56,720 nucleotides of DNA from DATJLQ01 sp035509415 (GCA_035509415.1 DATJLQ010000090.1:1-56720), one strand, 5' to 3'. Counted from the first letter of the stretch, positions 42,411-50,912 are shown. A program made the numbers and translations. Notes: generated by a model from the sequence alone, not told the origin.

Positions 42411-42857
42411 TCAGTCGGTGGCGGGCTTTTTCGTCGGTCGAAGCTCCACGCCGCTCTCCTCGAGGATGCTGCGGGTGCGATGCGCGCGGCGCGCTCTTTC
42501 ACTGGCATCCCGCGACAAGGGAGCGAGGGAGGACACGGGGACGGCTCTTGCAGATGCCAGGGCAGGGGCCCCCGACCACAAATCTCGTTTGAGCAGCTCG
42601 AACTGCTGCAGTGTTATCCACGCGTGTCGGCCACGCCGATGGCAATACACGGTGTCGGGATGGGCCCGGCGCAGCTCCGCGAGCCACCGGTTGAATGTGC
42701 TCCGGGGAAGCGGCCGGCCCGCGGCGCCCAGCCGCTCGCGCACCTCGTCGAGGGTGAGGATATCTCGTCGAGAGAGGGCATCCATTTCGACGTTTGACGT
42801 TCGCGTGGGCATCGACCGTTGCGCCGAGAAAAATCGCGGGACGCGGAAATATGACAC
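42411..42857 (-). CDS. Putative HTH phage regulator
   Basis: 148 residues. ALSRRDILTLDEVRERLGAAGRPLPRSTFNRWLAELRR followed by YCHRRGRHAWITLQQFELLKRD fits a winged-helix or MerR-like DNA-binding module with a predicted second domain. ATG 42857 has AGG upstream; starts at 42812 and 42785 (MDALS) are possible. Same strand as the GcrA-like gene 59 bases upstream. Confidence 0.6.
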   Translation of the reverse strand: MSYFRVPRFFSAQRSMPTRTSNVEMDALSRRDILTLDEVRERLGAAGRPLPRSTFNRWLAELRRAHPDTVYCHRRGRHAWITLQQFELLKRDLWSGAPALASARAVPVSSLAPLSRDASERARRAHRTRSILEESGVELRPTKKPATD

Positions 42858-42916
42858 CTAAACGCAGCGTTGAATAGGGCTCGGGTCACACGACCAGGCT
42901 GGCCCGGTCTCGACGA

Positions 42917-43201
42917 TCAGCCCGCCTGCCATTTTTCCGTCTGGGTGCACGCCGGGCAGATGAAGTTGGTCCGATGCGTCGGAGTGAACATGCCGCCGTG
43001 CACCAAGCATCGGCGCAACGGCAGGTTGCCGCTCTTCTGGACCGGCTTCACGAGCCCTTTTTTTCGGAGAGCGGACGCCTGGTTCTTGATCCGATGCAGG
43101 CGCATGCCCAGCTCGCGCGCGCACTCGCGAGGGGATTTGCCGCGGTTCAACAGATCGATGAGGACCGCGACGTCCGCCGAGCTCCAGTAATCGTCCCTCA
43201 T
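42917..43201 (-). CDS. GcrA/Myb-like DNA-binding protein with zinc-ribbon-like tail
   Basis: 94 residues. The N-terminal half (YWSSADVAVLIDLLNRGKSPRECARELGMRLHRIKNQASALRKKG) resembles the helix-turn-helix of GcrA-type cell-cycle regulators, where Trp and the RxxNxxxALRKKG helix are typical. The C-terminal half has CLVHGG and CPAC, a possible metal site. GcrA recognises methylated GANTC sites in alphaproteobacteria; a phage homologue could time phage genes to the host cycle (inference). Confidence 0.65.
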   Translation of the reverse strand: MRDDYWSSADVAVLIDLLNRGKSPRECARELGMRLHRIKNQASALRKKGLVKPVQKSGNLPLRRCLVHGGMFTPTHRTNFICPACTQTEKWQAG

Positions 43202-43509
43202 GCGATTGAGATCGCGAATGCTCCTTCAGGTGCGCGGCCGGATCCCGAGACGGTCATCCCGCCGAGCTCGCGGGCGAACCGACCTTGATGACGTTCGCCC
43301 AGAGGCCTGCGCCGGCCTGTGTCTCGATCGGCTCGGGCGTGAAAGCCTCGGGTGGCGCGAGGGCATGGCGGTCCCGGTTGATCGGTTTGCGAGGCTCGCC
43401 TGCAATTCGAGCATGTAGGAGCGGTTGGCAGCGTTGCCGATGGCGCCGGGTCGGCGGCGGGGGCGAGTGCCGCGACCGGGTTGTCGGTCCAGACCGTGAG
43501 AAAATCCAT
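43198..43509 (-). pseudogene. Scrambled ORF with remnant 3' end of a second hub gene
   Basis: An open frame starts two bases after the spike gene (MDFLTVWTDNPVAALAPA), but its later part is assembled from other genes. A second frame reads IGNAANRSYMLELQASLANRSTGT. A third frame reads LAPPEAFTPEPIETQAGAGLWANVIKVGSPASSAG and ends at a stop. That third piece repeats the C-terminus of the hub protein encoded at 44123-45217. It is a recombination scar rather than a working gene, although the first codons could be a genuine truncated gene. Confidence 0.6.
43291..43363. repeat. 73-bp perfect direct repeat, copy 1
   Basis: Identical over 73 bp to 44154-44226 and in the same orientation. It corresponds to the 3' end of the baseplate hub gene. 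Outside the repeat the two sequences diverge at once. Confidence 0.93.
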
Positions 43510-43511
43510 GG

Positions 43512-44126
43512 TCAAGGCCCGTTGAAGACGCCCGGCGGGCTGAAGTTGTTGACCCCGGGATTGATCACGGCGTTCACGTACCAGGTGTTCTGGTTGAGCG
43601 TGTTGCCGGCGCCCGGATATTGAAGCTGGAAGGCATAGCCGCCCACGTCGAGGCGCCAATCCTTGGTCTGCACCTCGACGATGGGCGCCGCGAGCCGGAT
43701 CTTGGCGCCGCTGGTGAGCGTGATCTCGCCCGTCGCCGTGACCGTGGCCGGGAGCGGCGTCGTCACCTCGAGATGATCGAGGCGGAAGACGACCTGCTGG
43801 GCGCGCGCGTCGCGAAACCCGAACTCGCCCTCCTCGAGATCAAGGATGCGCAGCGCCGGATCGTCGGTGCCGAGCGCGACCTTGTGCGAGCGGTAGCCCA
43901 TGATCTGGAACAGCACGAGGTCGGCGGTGACGCCGATCGGCCGCGCCGACATGCCGTAGGGAAGGATCAACTCGACGTTCTTGAAGGTCTCGCCCGCGAG
44001 TGCCGTGACCGTGAGCATGGTGCGCACCGGCGCACCCTGCGCGTTCGCGAAGTAGCTCTCGCCCGCGAGCTTCGCACGCGTGATCGTCGAGCGCACTGCC
44101 GCCGCGACCTGGGCAAAGCCGCTCAC
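43512..44126 (-). CDS. Mu gp45-like baseplate spike protein
   Basis: 204-residue phage baseplate assembly protein (Mu gp45/P2 gpV class), the OB-fold and beta-helical spike that punctures the cell envelope. Visible features are RSTITRAKLAGESYFANAQGAPVRTMLTVTALAGE, ENVELILPYG-like FKNVELILPYGMSARP, and a C-terminal beta-rich region (VTATGEITLTSGAKIRLAAP; IVEVQTKDWRLDVGGYAFQLQYPGAG). The GTG start overlaps the hub gene stop by GTGA. Confidence 0.85.
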   Translation of the reverse strand: MSGFAQVAAAVRSTITRAKLAGESYFANAQGAPVRTMLTVTALAGETFKNVELILPYGMSARPIGVTADLVLFQIMGYRSHKVALGTDDPALRILDLEEGEFGFRDARAQQVVFRLDHLEVTTPLPATVTATGEITLTSGAKIRLAAPIVEVQTKDWRLDVGGYAFQLQYPGAGNTLNQNTWYVNAVINPGVNNFSPPGVFNGP

Positions 44127-45217
44127 GAGGCGCCCCCGCCCGTCACCTTCTGCACGTTCGCCCAGAGGCCTGCGCCGGCCTGTGTCTCGATCGGCTCGGG
44201 CGTGAAAGCCTCGGGTGGCGCGAGGGTCAGTTTCGTGAACATGCCCTTCTCGGCATCGAGCGTGAACTCGACACCCACGATCAGGAGTTGACGATCGAGC
44301 GCCAGGCGCGGCGAGGTGACGCCGATCAGCACGTTCTTGCGCCAGACGCTCCCGGCCGCGTCGCGCCAGCCGACAACGGTGATTTCTGCCGTCATGCTCT
44401 CGCCGGTGCAGTGGAGCTTTTGCCAAGTCGCGTAGGCGGTAGCGGTGGCCGTGTCCATCGGCGTACCGGGCATCGTCTCGCGCGGCCGGTAGCGCGGCAC
44501 GGCTGCATCGGTTGCCGTGCCGAGCACGTCGGTCTGGACCGCGTTGTTATTCTGGTACGTCAGACCTTGCTGGGTGCGGACGGAGTATTTCGACCAGCGC
44601 TTCGCCATCGAGAGCTTGGCCTGGGCGCGAAAGATGTTCTGCCCCTCGACCAGGCGCGACGGCGAGATCGCGCTCGAGGCTTGGGTCAACACCAGATTCC
44701 CGCTCTCGTCGTCGGTGAGCAGCACGGACCGCGCGCGCGCGAATTTCTCGAGAAACTCCCACGCGGTCTCGCAGCGTTGAATGGTAAAATCCGCGTTCGG
44801 AGCTCCCATCGACGCCTCGACCACGACGCCGATGCCGAAGGGCTGGGAAATCGTGCGCGCCATCGCGTCGAGGGTGTAGCCGATGAATTGCCCGGCCTCG
44901 ACCTCCGGCATGCAGTCGACCAGGTCGCAGGTCTTCGAGCGACCAGTGATCCTGACCCGGTGGGAATCTGGATCATAACCGGGTCCATATTCGTCGACGT
45001 AGCCGGTCACGATCGGGTCGCCGTCGAGGGCGAGCACGCAGCTCGATCCTGCCGTGATCTGCCACGGCTTCTCCAGCGCGTCTTCCCATGCCTCGGACAC
45101 GCCGATATCGAAATCTGCCGCGCCCGTCTTCAAGTGCGAGGTCGCGCGCAACTCCTGCCAACCCCAATATTGCTGACCGTTGATGGTGAGAGTGACCTTG
45201 TCGGTGTTCAAATCCAT
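44123..45217 (-). CDS. Mu gp44-like baseplate hub protein
   Basis: 364-residue tail protein of the gpD/gp44 hub family: VTLTINGQQYWGWQELRATSHLKTGAADFDIGVSE at the start, LDGDPIVTGYVDEYGPGYDPDSHRVRITGRSKTCDLVDCMP, GQNIFRAQAKLSMAKRWSKYSVRTQ and a C-terminal VEFTLDAEKGMFTKLTLAPPEAF. It forms the central hub below the tail tube. The gene lies 18 bases after the tape measure gene. The Mu gp43 (DNA circularisation protein) homologue normally between them is absent. Confidence 0.88.
   Translation of the reverse strand: MDLNTDKVTLTINGQQYWGWQELRATSHLKTGAADFDIGVSEAWEDALEKPWQITAGSSCVLALDGDPIVTGYVDEYGPGYDPDSHRVRITGRSKTCDLVDCMPEVEAGQFIGYTLDAMARTISQPFGIGVVVEASMGAPNADFTIQRCETAWEFLEKFARARSVLLTDDESGNLVLTQASSAISPSRLVEGQNIFRAQAKLSMAKRWSKYSVRTQQGLTYQNNNAVQTDVLGTATDAAVPRYRPRETMPGTPMDTATATAYATWQKLHCTGESMTAEITVVGWRDAAGSVWRKNVLIGVTSPRLALDRQLLIVGVEFTLDAEKGMFTKLTLAPPEAFTPEPIETQAGAGLWANVQKVTGGGAS
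44154..44226. repeat. 73-bp perfect direct repeat, copy 2
   Basis: The copy inside the 3' end of the intact hub gene; see 43291-43363. The copies start 863 bp apart. Confidence 0.93.
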
Positions 45218-45235
45218 TTTCCGAGGTCTCCGGTC

Positions 45236-47125
45236 CTAAAATGCCGCCGCCGTGTTATTGCCCCATGAGTACCCGACGCTGGTCTCGGGCGGCGCCACCT
45301 TGCCGCGCGTCTCGGTGGTGACCTTGCTGCCGGGGGGCAGGTTGGACACGTCCACCTTGACCTTGACCTCGCCGTTCTGGGGCGCGGGCCCAGGCCCAGC
45401 ACCGCCGGGACTATAGAGGGAGGTCGCCAAGGGCTCGTTCCCCGCCGTGCTCGGCGCCGTGACGGGCACCGAGGTCTGCGGCACCCCTTGGGCCAGGAAA
45501 TGCGCCCGGCTGAAGCCTCGGGGCGCCTGGGGCAAGGGCGCGCCGGCGAGCGCAGCGGCAGCGCGTGGGACGGCGTGGGGCAGGGGTGCACCGGTGAACG
45601 AAGCGGCAGCGGGCGGCGGGAGATGGTGCATGCCGCCGCGCGCGCCAGTGCGCGACGCCACCGCCGCGGCCGCCGCACCCGCGTCGGCATGGCCGGTGAA
45701 GCGGTTGACGAGGTCAATCGCGGCGCCCAGCGGGTCCAGGATCGGCTTGATGATCGCCCAGGCCCGGCCGAAGGCGGCGGCGACCTCGTGCCAGAGCTTC
45801 ACGAAGAATGCCTTGACGCCCGACCAGTGTTCATAGAGCTCGAAAGCGGCGAAGCCGAGCGCCGCGACCGCGGTGACGATGAGCCCGATCGGGTTCGCGG
45901 CCATGATCATGTTGAGCGCGGCCATCGCGCCATAGCCCGCCCGGATGGCCGTCACGAAATCCAGGATCGGTCCGACGACGAAAGCCGTTCCCAGCTTCAT
46001 GACCACCTTGCCGAGCTCGAGCCCGAGGTCGCCGAGCGCTTTACCCGCGTCGTAGATCGACTTGAGGAACGAACCGGTCGCGAGCAGCGCGACGGCGCCC
46101 ATCACGATCTTGAAACCGCCGAGATGGTCGACGATGGATTTGGTCGCGCGAGCGAACCACAGCGCGTCACGGGCGACGCCCGCCCAATCGACGCGCTGGA
46201 GGGCGCTCGCCACCGAGACCACGAAATCCTTGAGCTTCGTCGCAATCACCGTGCGGTTGGCGGCGATCCACCTGGTCATGCTCTCGAGCATGGGCTGGAG
46301 CACCGGGAAGAGCTGCGCGCCGATCGCGTATTGAAGCCCCTGCGCCGCCGATTGCACCTTGATCCAGCTATCCTCGAACTTCTTGGCGTTGTCGACGCCC
46401 GCCTGGCCGAGGGTGAGGCCGAGATAATCGGCCTCGGCACCCATGTTCTTGAGCGCGTCCCGCCCCTTCTCGAGCACCGGAATCAGCATCATGCCCGAGC
46501 GCGAGCCGAAGGCGTTGCCCGCGATCTCGGCGCGCAGGGTCGCGTTGGTGTTCTTCTGCACCGCCTCGGCGAGGTCGCCCCACACGTCCGCCGCCGAGCG
46601 CAGATGGCCCTGGGAATCCCGGAGCGAGATGCCGAGGCGCTGGAACATCTGGAGCGCCTGGACGTTGTGGCCGCCCGCGGCGTCGCCGATGATCTTGTTG
46701 AGGCGCGTCAACCCCATGTCGAGCGCGCCGGTGTCGACGTTGGTGAGCTTCGCCATGTAGTGGAGGCGCGCGAGCTGGTCGGCCTGAATCCCGGTCATGA
46801 TCGCGGCGTCGTGCAGCTTGGCGCCGTACTCGCTCGCACTCCGCGTGAGCTCGATGAAGCCGCCCACCGCGAGCCCGCCGCCGATGAGCCCGAGCGGCTC
46901 GACCAGGCCCATGACGCTCTCGCGCAGCGTGCCGAACCGCTCGATGAGGGTCGTGGCGCTGCTCTTGAGCTTGCCGAGCCCGGCGGCGGCGCCCACCTCG
47001 CCGAGGCTCAGGCCGAGATGGCGCACCGGAGCGCCCAGCGCATCGATTTGAGTGTTGATTTTGCGCAGCGGCGCCGTCGCCTGGTCGAGAACGGTGATTA
47101 CGTTACGAAAAACGGCATCTGGCAT
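45236..47125 (-). CDS. Phage tail tape measure protein
   Basis: 629 residues, helical, with a typical N-terminus (VITVLDQATAPLRKINTQIDALGAPVRHLG), conserved internal LARLHYMAKLTNVDTGALDMGLTRLNKIIGDAAGG, VLEKGRDALKNMGAEADYLGLTLGQAGVDNAKKFEDSW and hydrophobic segments near 330-440 (AVALLATGSFL; AANPIGLIVTAVAALGF). The C-terminal part is Pro/Ala-rich. It sets tail length and, by the roughly 1.5 angstrom-per-residue rule, would predict a tail near 95 nm. Located directly before the hub gene. Confidence 0.9.
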   Translation of the reverse strand: MPDAVFRNVITVLDQATAPLRKINTQIDALGAPVRHLGLSLGEVGAAAGLGKLKSSATTLIERFGTLRESVMGLVEPLGLIGGGLAVGGFIELTRSASEYGAKLHDAAIMTGIQADQLARLHYMAKLTNVDTGALDMGLTRLNKIIGDAAGGHNVQALQMFQRLGISLRDSQGHLRSAADVWGDLAEAVQKNTNATLRAEIAGNAFGSRSGMMLIPVLEKGRDALKNMGAEADYLGLTLGQAGVDNAKKFEDSWIKVQSAAQGLQYAIGAQLFPVLQPMLESMTRWIAANRTVIATKLKDFVVSVASALQRVDWAGVARDALWFARATKSIVDHLGGFKIVMGAVALLATGSFLKSIYDAGKALGDLGLELGKVVMKLGTAFVVGPILDFVTAIRAGYGAMAALNMIMAANPIGLIVTAVAALGFAAFELYEHWSGVKAFFVKLWHEVAAAFGRAWAIIKPILDPLGAAIDLVNRFTGHADAGAAAAAVASRTGARGGMHHLPPPAAASFTGAPLPHAVPRAAAALAGAPLPQAPRGFSRAHFLAQGVPQTSVPVTAPSTAGNEPLATSLYSPGGAGPGPAPQNGEVKVKVDVSNLPPGSKVTTETRGKVAPPETSVGYSWGNNTAAAF

Positions 47126-47128
47126 GGA

Positions 47129-47593
47129 TTAGTTCCCCAGTTTCGTGAGCTCGAGGTATTCGGTGAGAACCATGTCCGTCTCGGCAGAGCTCAATTTCTT
47201 CGACGGCGCGCGGCCATGAGGGCAGGCTAACCCCGGCTCGTTGACGGTGCCGAAAAGGCGACACGTGATCGGGCGATCTTCGTGGATGGCGCACCCACCG
47301 CTCGAGGTGAACGGACAGAGCACACACAGGTTCTCGAGGTTGCCGCCCTTGGTCGGCATCAAGTACGGGCCGCCGGGCTCCTTGAGCAGGCCGAGATGCA
47401 TGAGCAGCGCGCTCGGCACCTCGGCGAGTTCGAGGTTCCTCTCGCGGGCAGGCTTCTTGACCCGTGCCCACTCGGCCAGCGACCAGGGCACCTGGCCGCA
47501 GCAGTCGGTGCATCCCGGGATGCAGTCCATTTCCGGGATCCGACGCTCGAGCTCCCGGAGCCGGCGCGCGCGACGCGTGGCGGCGAACATCAT
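47129..47593 (-). CDS. YkgJ-family cysteine-cluster protein
   Basis: 154 residues. CIPGCTDCCGQVPWS and CPFTSSGGCAIHEDRPITCRLFG form the YkgJ/Fe-S zinc-iron chelating pattern (CxxxCxxCC ... C ... C). Such proteins may bind an iron-sulfur cluster; their role in phages is unknown. It is 3 bases upstream of the tape measure gene on the same strand and hence probably co-expressed with the tail genes. Start at MMFAATRR (47593). Confidence 0.85.
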   Translation of the reverse strand: MMFAATRRARRLRELERRIPEMDCIPGCTDCCGQVPWSLAEWARVKKPARERNLELAEVPSALLMHLGLLKEPGGPYLMPTKGGNLENLCVLCPFTSSGGCAIHEDRPITCRLFGTVNEPGLACPHGRAPSKKLSSAETDMVLTEYLELTKLGN

Positions 47594-47728
47594 CGCGCCC
47601 TCCCGGCGCGTCGGCACACGATCGGCCGTACGCTCGGCTTCATGCTCGAGTTCGAAGCCCCGCGCGCGCGCACGTGCACGCACACGCGTGAGGCCTTGAG
47701 GATGGGGGCGGAGACTGGGGTTGCCATC

Positions 47729-48028
47729 TCAGGCGTCCATCGCAAAGGTGGCTGCAGGGCCCAATTCGGGCTCACCAGCCGCGTGTGGTGCCGAGCGCTC
47801 CCCAAGTGCGGTAAGGGCTGTTACGGCACCTGGAAGAAACGCGCGCGTTCTCTCGAATACGCTCCGAAAGTCAGCCACCGAGATCAGGCCACACGCGATC
47901 GCCACTCGAACCCAAGTCCGGGATGCCTGATCGAAAGCCCGCCGGTGGGCCGGCGAGCAATAGACTTGCGGCTTGCCGCCGTGCCGGGGCTCGAACGATT
48001 TCCCGCACCAGGCGCAGACGGAAATCAT
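47729..48028 (-). CDS. Small zinc-finger phage protein
   Basis: 99 residues starting MISVCAWCGKSFEPRHGGKPQVYCSPAHRRAFDQASRTW, a CxxC...CxxxH zinc-finger-like motif seen in small phage proteins. The rest is helical and not recognised. It starts in an ATGA overlap with the upstream gene. Confidence 0.75.
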   Translation of the reverse strand: MISVCAWCGKSFEPRHGGKPQVYCSPAHRRAFDQASRTWVRVAIACGLISVADFRSVFERTRAFLPGAVTALTALGERSAPHAAGEPELGPAATFAMDA

Positions 48029-48693
48029 GGCGCGAGCCCTTGTGCCGAGCCGGCTCCGCGCCCGCGTGCGGTGGATTTCGCTGTACGGCTCCGACGCTTG
48101 CGTTGGGCGGCCTGGTGCTCCGGCTCGGCGGTCTGGCCGCGCGCGAGGATTTCGCGAAGCTGGGCGAACCCTCGAGTGATCGCCGGCCGATCGCGTTCGA
48201 TCTCGGCGCGTCGCGCGGCGTCTCGGCGGCGGCGCTCATGCTCGGTTACCATCGCACGAGCTCGTCTGAGGGCGTATCGGCGCTGGCCCAAGTATCCATC
48301 GGCGATCGAGACGACCGCGGCATTCGTCAGGAAGCGGATCTCCCGACGCGCGCGGCGGACGGTGGTGGCGAGGATGTCGGGCGGATATGGCGCGAGGTCC
48401 TCCTGGAGACCGAGCGCCATGATCTGGACGTCGAATTGAGCGACGTTTCGCATCACAGACGCGAAGGCTCCGAGCAGCTTTGCGACCTCTTCACGGACGA
48501 TCGTCGGCGAGGCAGGCGCGGTGAGCTGCTCGAGGTCGCCGATCACCGCTGGCAGGCGCGAGAATGGCACGAGCGACGAAATCTCGAGCGGCCGCTCGTC
48601 CGTGAGCAGCTCGTCGAACTCGGGATTCGGCGGGTAGGCGCGGGCGATCGGTTCGGCCGACGCGCGCGGCGTAAGCGCGGTACCGTTCATCAT
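48025..48693 (-). CDS. Hypothetical phage protein
   Basis: 222 residues, helical in the middle (TIVREEVAKLLGAFASVMRNVAQFDVQIMALGLQEDLAPYPPDIL; TVRRARREIRFLTNAAVVSIADGYLGQRRYALRRARAMVTEHERRRRD) with a basic Arg-rich C-terminus. It is placed after the DUF1376 replication gene with overlaps on both sides, like phage proteins annotated as replication helpers. No family recognised. Confidence 0.7.
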   Translation of the reverse strand: MMNGTALTPRASAEPIARAYPPNPEFDELLTDERPLEISSLVPFSRLPAVIGDLEQLTAPASPTIVREEVAKLLGAFASVMRNVAQFDVQIMALGLQEDLAPYPPDILATTVRRARREIRFLTNAAVVSIADGYLGQRRYALRRARAMVTEHERRRRDAARRAEIERDRPAITRGFAQLREILARGQTAEPEHQAAQRKRRSRTAKSTARGRGAGSAQGLAP

Positions 48694-49592
48694 GCCCTCC
48701 CGGCCTTGAAGGCGGTTTCCGCGATGCCAAGCCGTGCGTGCCCAGGCGCTGCCTGGCGTTGCTCCCCGAGCACCCAGTTGATCCAGGTTTTTCGCCAGTC
48801 GATCTTCGCGGCGGCGTTCCCGGCCTTGGCGTGCCAGTAATTGGTGAACTTCTCGGCGACCAACGCAACGTTGTCGAGCTCACGGAGACCATGGCGGGCG
48901 AGGGCATCCTGGGCCGCTCGGATCCACTCGGGCGGCATTTCGAAGTTGGCGGGCAGTCGTGTCGCGCGCGTCGACGCGCGCCCCTCTGGATTCTCGCTTC
49001 CCTTCGCTTCCCTTCCCTTGCCATCGCCAGGCATTGGCTGTGCTATGGCTGGACCAGTGCCACGGCTATTCCCGGCGCTCGATCCCCACCGACGCGCGGC
49101 GCCGGCGATGCCCTTTTTCCTCGCCGCGGCTCTTCGCGCCCAGGCCTCGAGCACAATCTCCGTGACGACCGGGTGGTACAGTCGTCCATCGCTGTGCCGC
49201 AACCACCCTCGAAGGGCGATTTCGCGAATCGTCTGCCAACTCGCTACATCGCGGCCCAGATCGGCAAGGCGGGCAAGCTCAACGTCGCTGTCGGGCAAGC
49301 TGCCGGCCGGCGATTGATCCCAGGCCCGGAGGAATAGCGTCACCCCGGCTCGCCACTCGGCATCGCTCGCATGGGCGGTGAAGGACGAGCCGAATAATCG
49401 CGCACGGTAGACCGGTGTGAAGGGGAAGTTTCGGAGGTCGACCTCCGGCGTGATCGGCGGTGCGGGCAAATCGTTCTCGCGAGTGCCGCTGCGACCGCCG
49501 GCGATCGGCATTATCAGCGCCCGTTGCCCATCGGCGATTGGATGGGCTTGCGCCGTGGCATCCCTTGCCCGTGCACGGCGGGGCGCGGTCAT
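48690..49592 (-). CDS. DUF1376 replisome-organiser-like protein
   Basis: 300 residues. The N-terminal DUF1376 domain reads DLRNFPFTPVYRARLFGSSFTAHASDAEWRAGVTLFLRAWDQSPAGSLPDSDVELARLADLG and GWLRHSDGRLYHPVVTEIVLEAW. The C-terminal DnaT-like segment (HGLRELDNVALVAEKFTNYWHAKAGNAAAKIDWRKTWINWV) is seen in phage replication initiators that load host helicase. Head of the long overlapping operon 49592-47129. ATG 49592 or ATG 49511 (MPIAGG). Confidence 0.85.
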   Translation of the reverse strand: MTAPRRARARDATAQAHPIADGQRALIMPIAGGRSGTRENDLPAPPITPEVDLRNFPFTPVYRARLFGSSFTAHASDAEWRAGVTLFLRAWDQSPAGSLPDSDVELARLADLGRDVASWQTIREIALRGWLRHSDGRLYHPVVTEIVLEAWARRAAARKKGIAGAARRWGSSAGNSRGTGPAIAQPMPGDGKGREAKGSENPEGRASTRATRLPANFEMPPEWIRAAQDALARHGLRELDNVALVAEKFTNYWHAKAGNAAAKIDWRKTWINWVLGEQRQAAPGHARLGIAETAFKAGRA

Positions 49593-49679
49593 ATGCGCAC
49601 CACGGCGTCGCGTTGACGGATGCTTCCGCGATCGGTATGTTCGCGGTGGGCTTGATGCCCGAGAGAGCGAGCGATTTCA

Positions 49680-49710
49680 GAAGGCCGGCGGCAGCAACCC
49701 GCCGGCCTTC
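49680..49710. terminator. Strong hairpin between AlpA-like and DUF1376 genes
   Basis: A 12-bp perfect stem GAAGGCCGGCGG/CCGCCGGCCTTC with a 7-base loop, between the AlpA-like gene stop and the DUF1376 gene start. No T-run follows on either side, so it may be an attenuator or an RNA processing site. Confidence 0.5.
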
Positions 49711-49738
49711 GCCATTTCGAGGTCATGAGATTGGACCT

Positions 49739-49957
49739 TCACGCTGCGGCTTGGGGTTCGGGCGTGTGGTACGAGCGCCTCGGACGATTCCGGAGATGCT
49801 CGTCGACCTCGTCGCGAAACCACGCGACCGAGTTTGCACCGAGCTCGATAGGCGCGGGGAACCGGTCGGCGCGGATGTCGCGCCAGAGTTGAACCCGACT
49901 GCGGCCGGTGTATTCCTGGAGGGCACGGTAGCCCTTGATCAATCGCCGCTCCGACAT
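49739..49957 (-). CDS. AlpA-family transcriptional regulator
   Basis: 72 residues: RLIKGYRALQEYTGRSRVQLWRDIRADRFPAPIELGANSVAWFRDEVDEHLRNR, a MerR-type small regulator of the AlpA/excisionase group with the usual FPxPIxLGxNSVAW motif. ATG 49957 is preceded by CGGAGGAA, so a longer in-frame start is rejected. It probably controls integration or excision, or the operon downstream. Confidence 0.88.
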   Translation of the reverse strand: MSERRLIKGYRALQEYTGRSRVQLWRDIRADRFPAPIELGANSVAWFRDEVDEHLRNRPRRSYHTPEPQAAA

Positions 49958-50125
49958 CGATTCCTCCGGACAACAGGGTGAGATTACCGATGACCCGAGG
50001 AAACAAGATGCAAATTCCGCCGTCAAAATCCGCGAGCGGCAGGCATTCGCTTTTCGGCGGAATTGTTTTCGGCGGAATTTCGGAGTGTACGACCTCAACC
50101 GCTTGGTCAAGACGTCAAGGCGACC

Positions 50126-50818
50126 CTAATCGCGTGCGCGGCGGCCTCTCCGTGTCCAGTCGGCCGGCACCAAATTCGACCTTAAATCTCTGATCATTTT
50201 TCGAGACACTCGATCACCATAGTGCTCGTGAGCGGCAGCTACATCCTGATCTTCCGACGACCGCTCGCCTCTTTCCGTCAGTGAGTCCCTGCGTGCGATA
50301 TACCAGGCCTTGACGTCGGCGACCGTGGCCATTCGTCTCACGCTGTTTCGCTCGTTGGATTTCAGACCTTTAACAACTCGGATATTTTTTGCCACGACCA
50401 GGCCGTCGATCGTGACCGTGTCCTGGCGGTGATCAATGCTCATCGACGGAGCCTGAGCTGCGGAAAACTCCACCGGCTCGCCGGTCGCCGGGTGCTCGCC
50501 GACGATGCTTATCTCTCCCCGGCTCAGCTGGACAAGAAGCGGGTTTTCGTTCCAGGCGCACAGGCGCAGCGGGTACGTCCAGCGCGGGATTAGATTTGCC
50601 AGTCCTGTCGGGAAACTGCTGCGAATAGAATTCATCGCGGCCAAACTTGGCTCGACGGCTGGGGCAAGGCGGGCCCCAATCTCGGCGACCGCGGACAAGG
50701 CGCGCAACTGCGCCTTCGCCAAATTCGATTGATCGAGGCGCGTGATCGTCGCCGGATCGGCGATTTCCTTGAGCGCGTCCGCCGCCGTTGAACCCTTCCG
50801 CTTCTTGGGCCCTGCCAT
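50126..50818 (-). CDS. Hypothetical phage-like protein
   Basis: 230 residues, soluble: MAGPKKRKGSTAADALKEIADPATITRLDQSNLAKAQLRALSAVAEIG at the N-terminus, a beta-rich middle (NPLLVQLSRGEISIVG; PSMSIDHRQDTVTIDGLVVAKNIRVVKGL) and a charged C-terminus. No family recognised. It lies between an AlpA-like gene and a toxin-antitoxin pair. Confidence 0.6.
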   Translation of the reverse strand: MAGPKKRKGSTAADALKEIADPATITRLDQSNLAKAQLRALSAVAEIGARLAPAVEPSLAAMNSIRSSFPTGLANLIPRWTYPLRLCAWNENPLLVQLSRGEISIVGEHPATGEPVEFSAAQAPSMSIDHRQDTVTIDGLVVAKNIRVVKGLKSNERNSVRRMATVADVKAWYIARRDSLTERGERSSEDQDVAAAHEHYGDRVSRKMIRDLRSNLVPADWTRRGRRARD

Positions 50819-50912
50819 AGGTGGCTACTCCACCAGTTCGCATTTCGAAGTGTCGAGGCGACAGGCCTGCGCGCGGCCGGCTCTTCCGGTGTTCCCATCC
50901 ACCGCGGTCATG

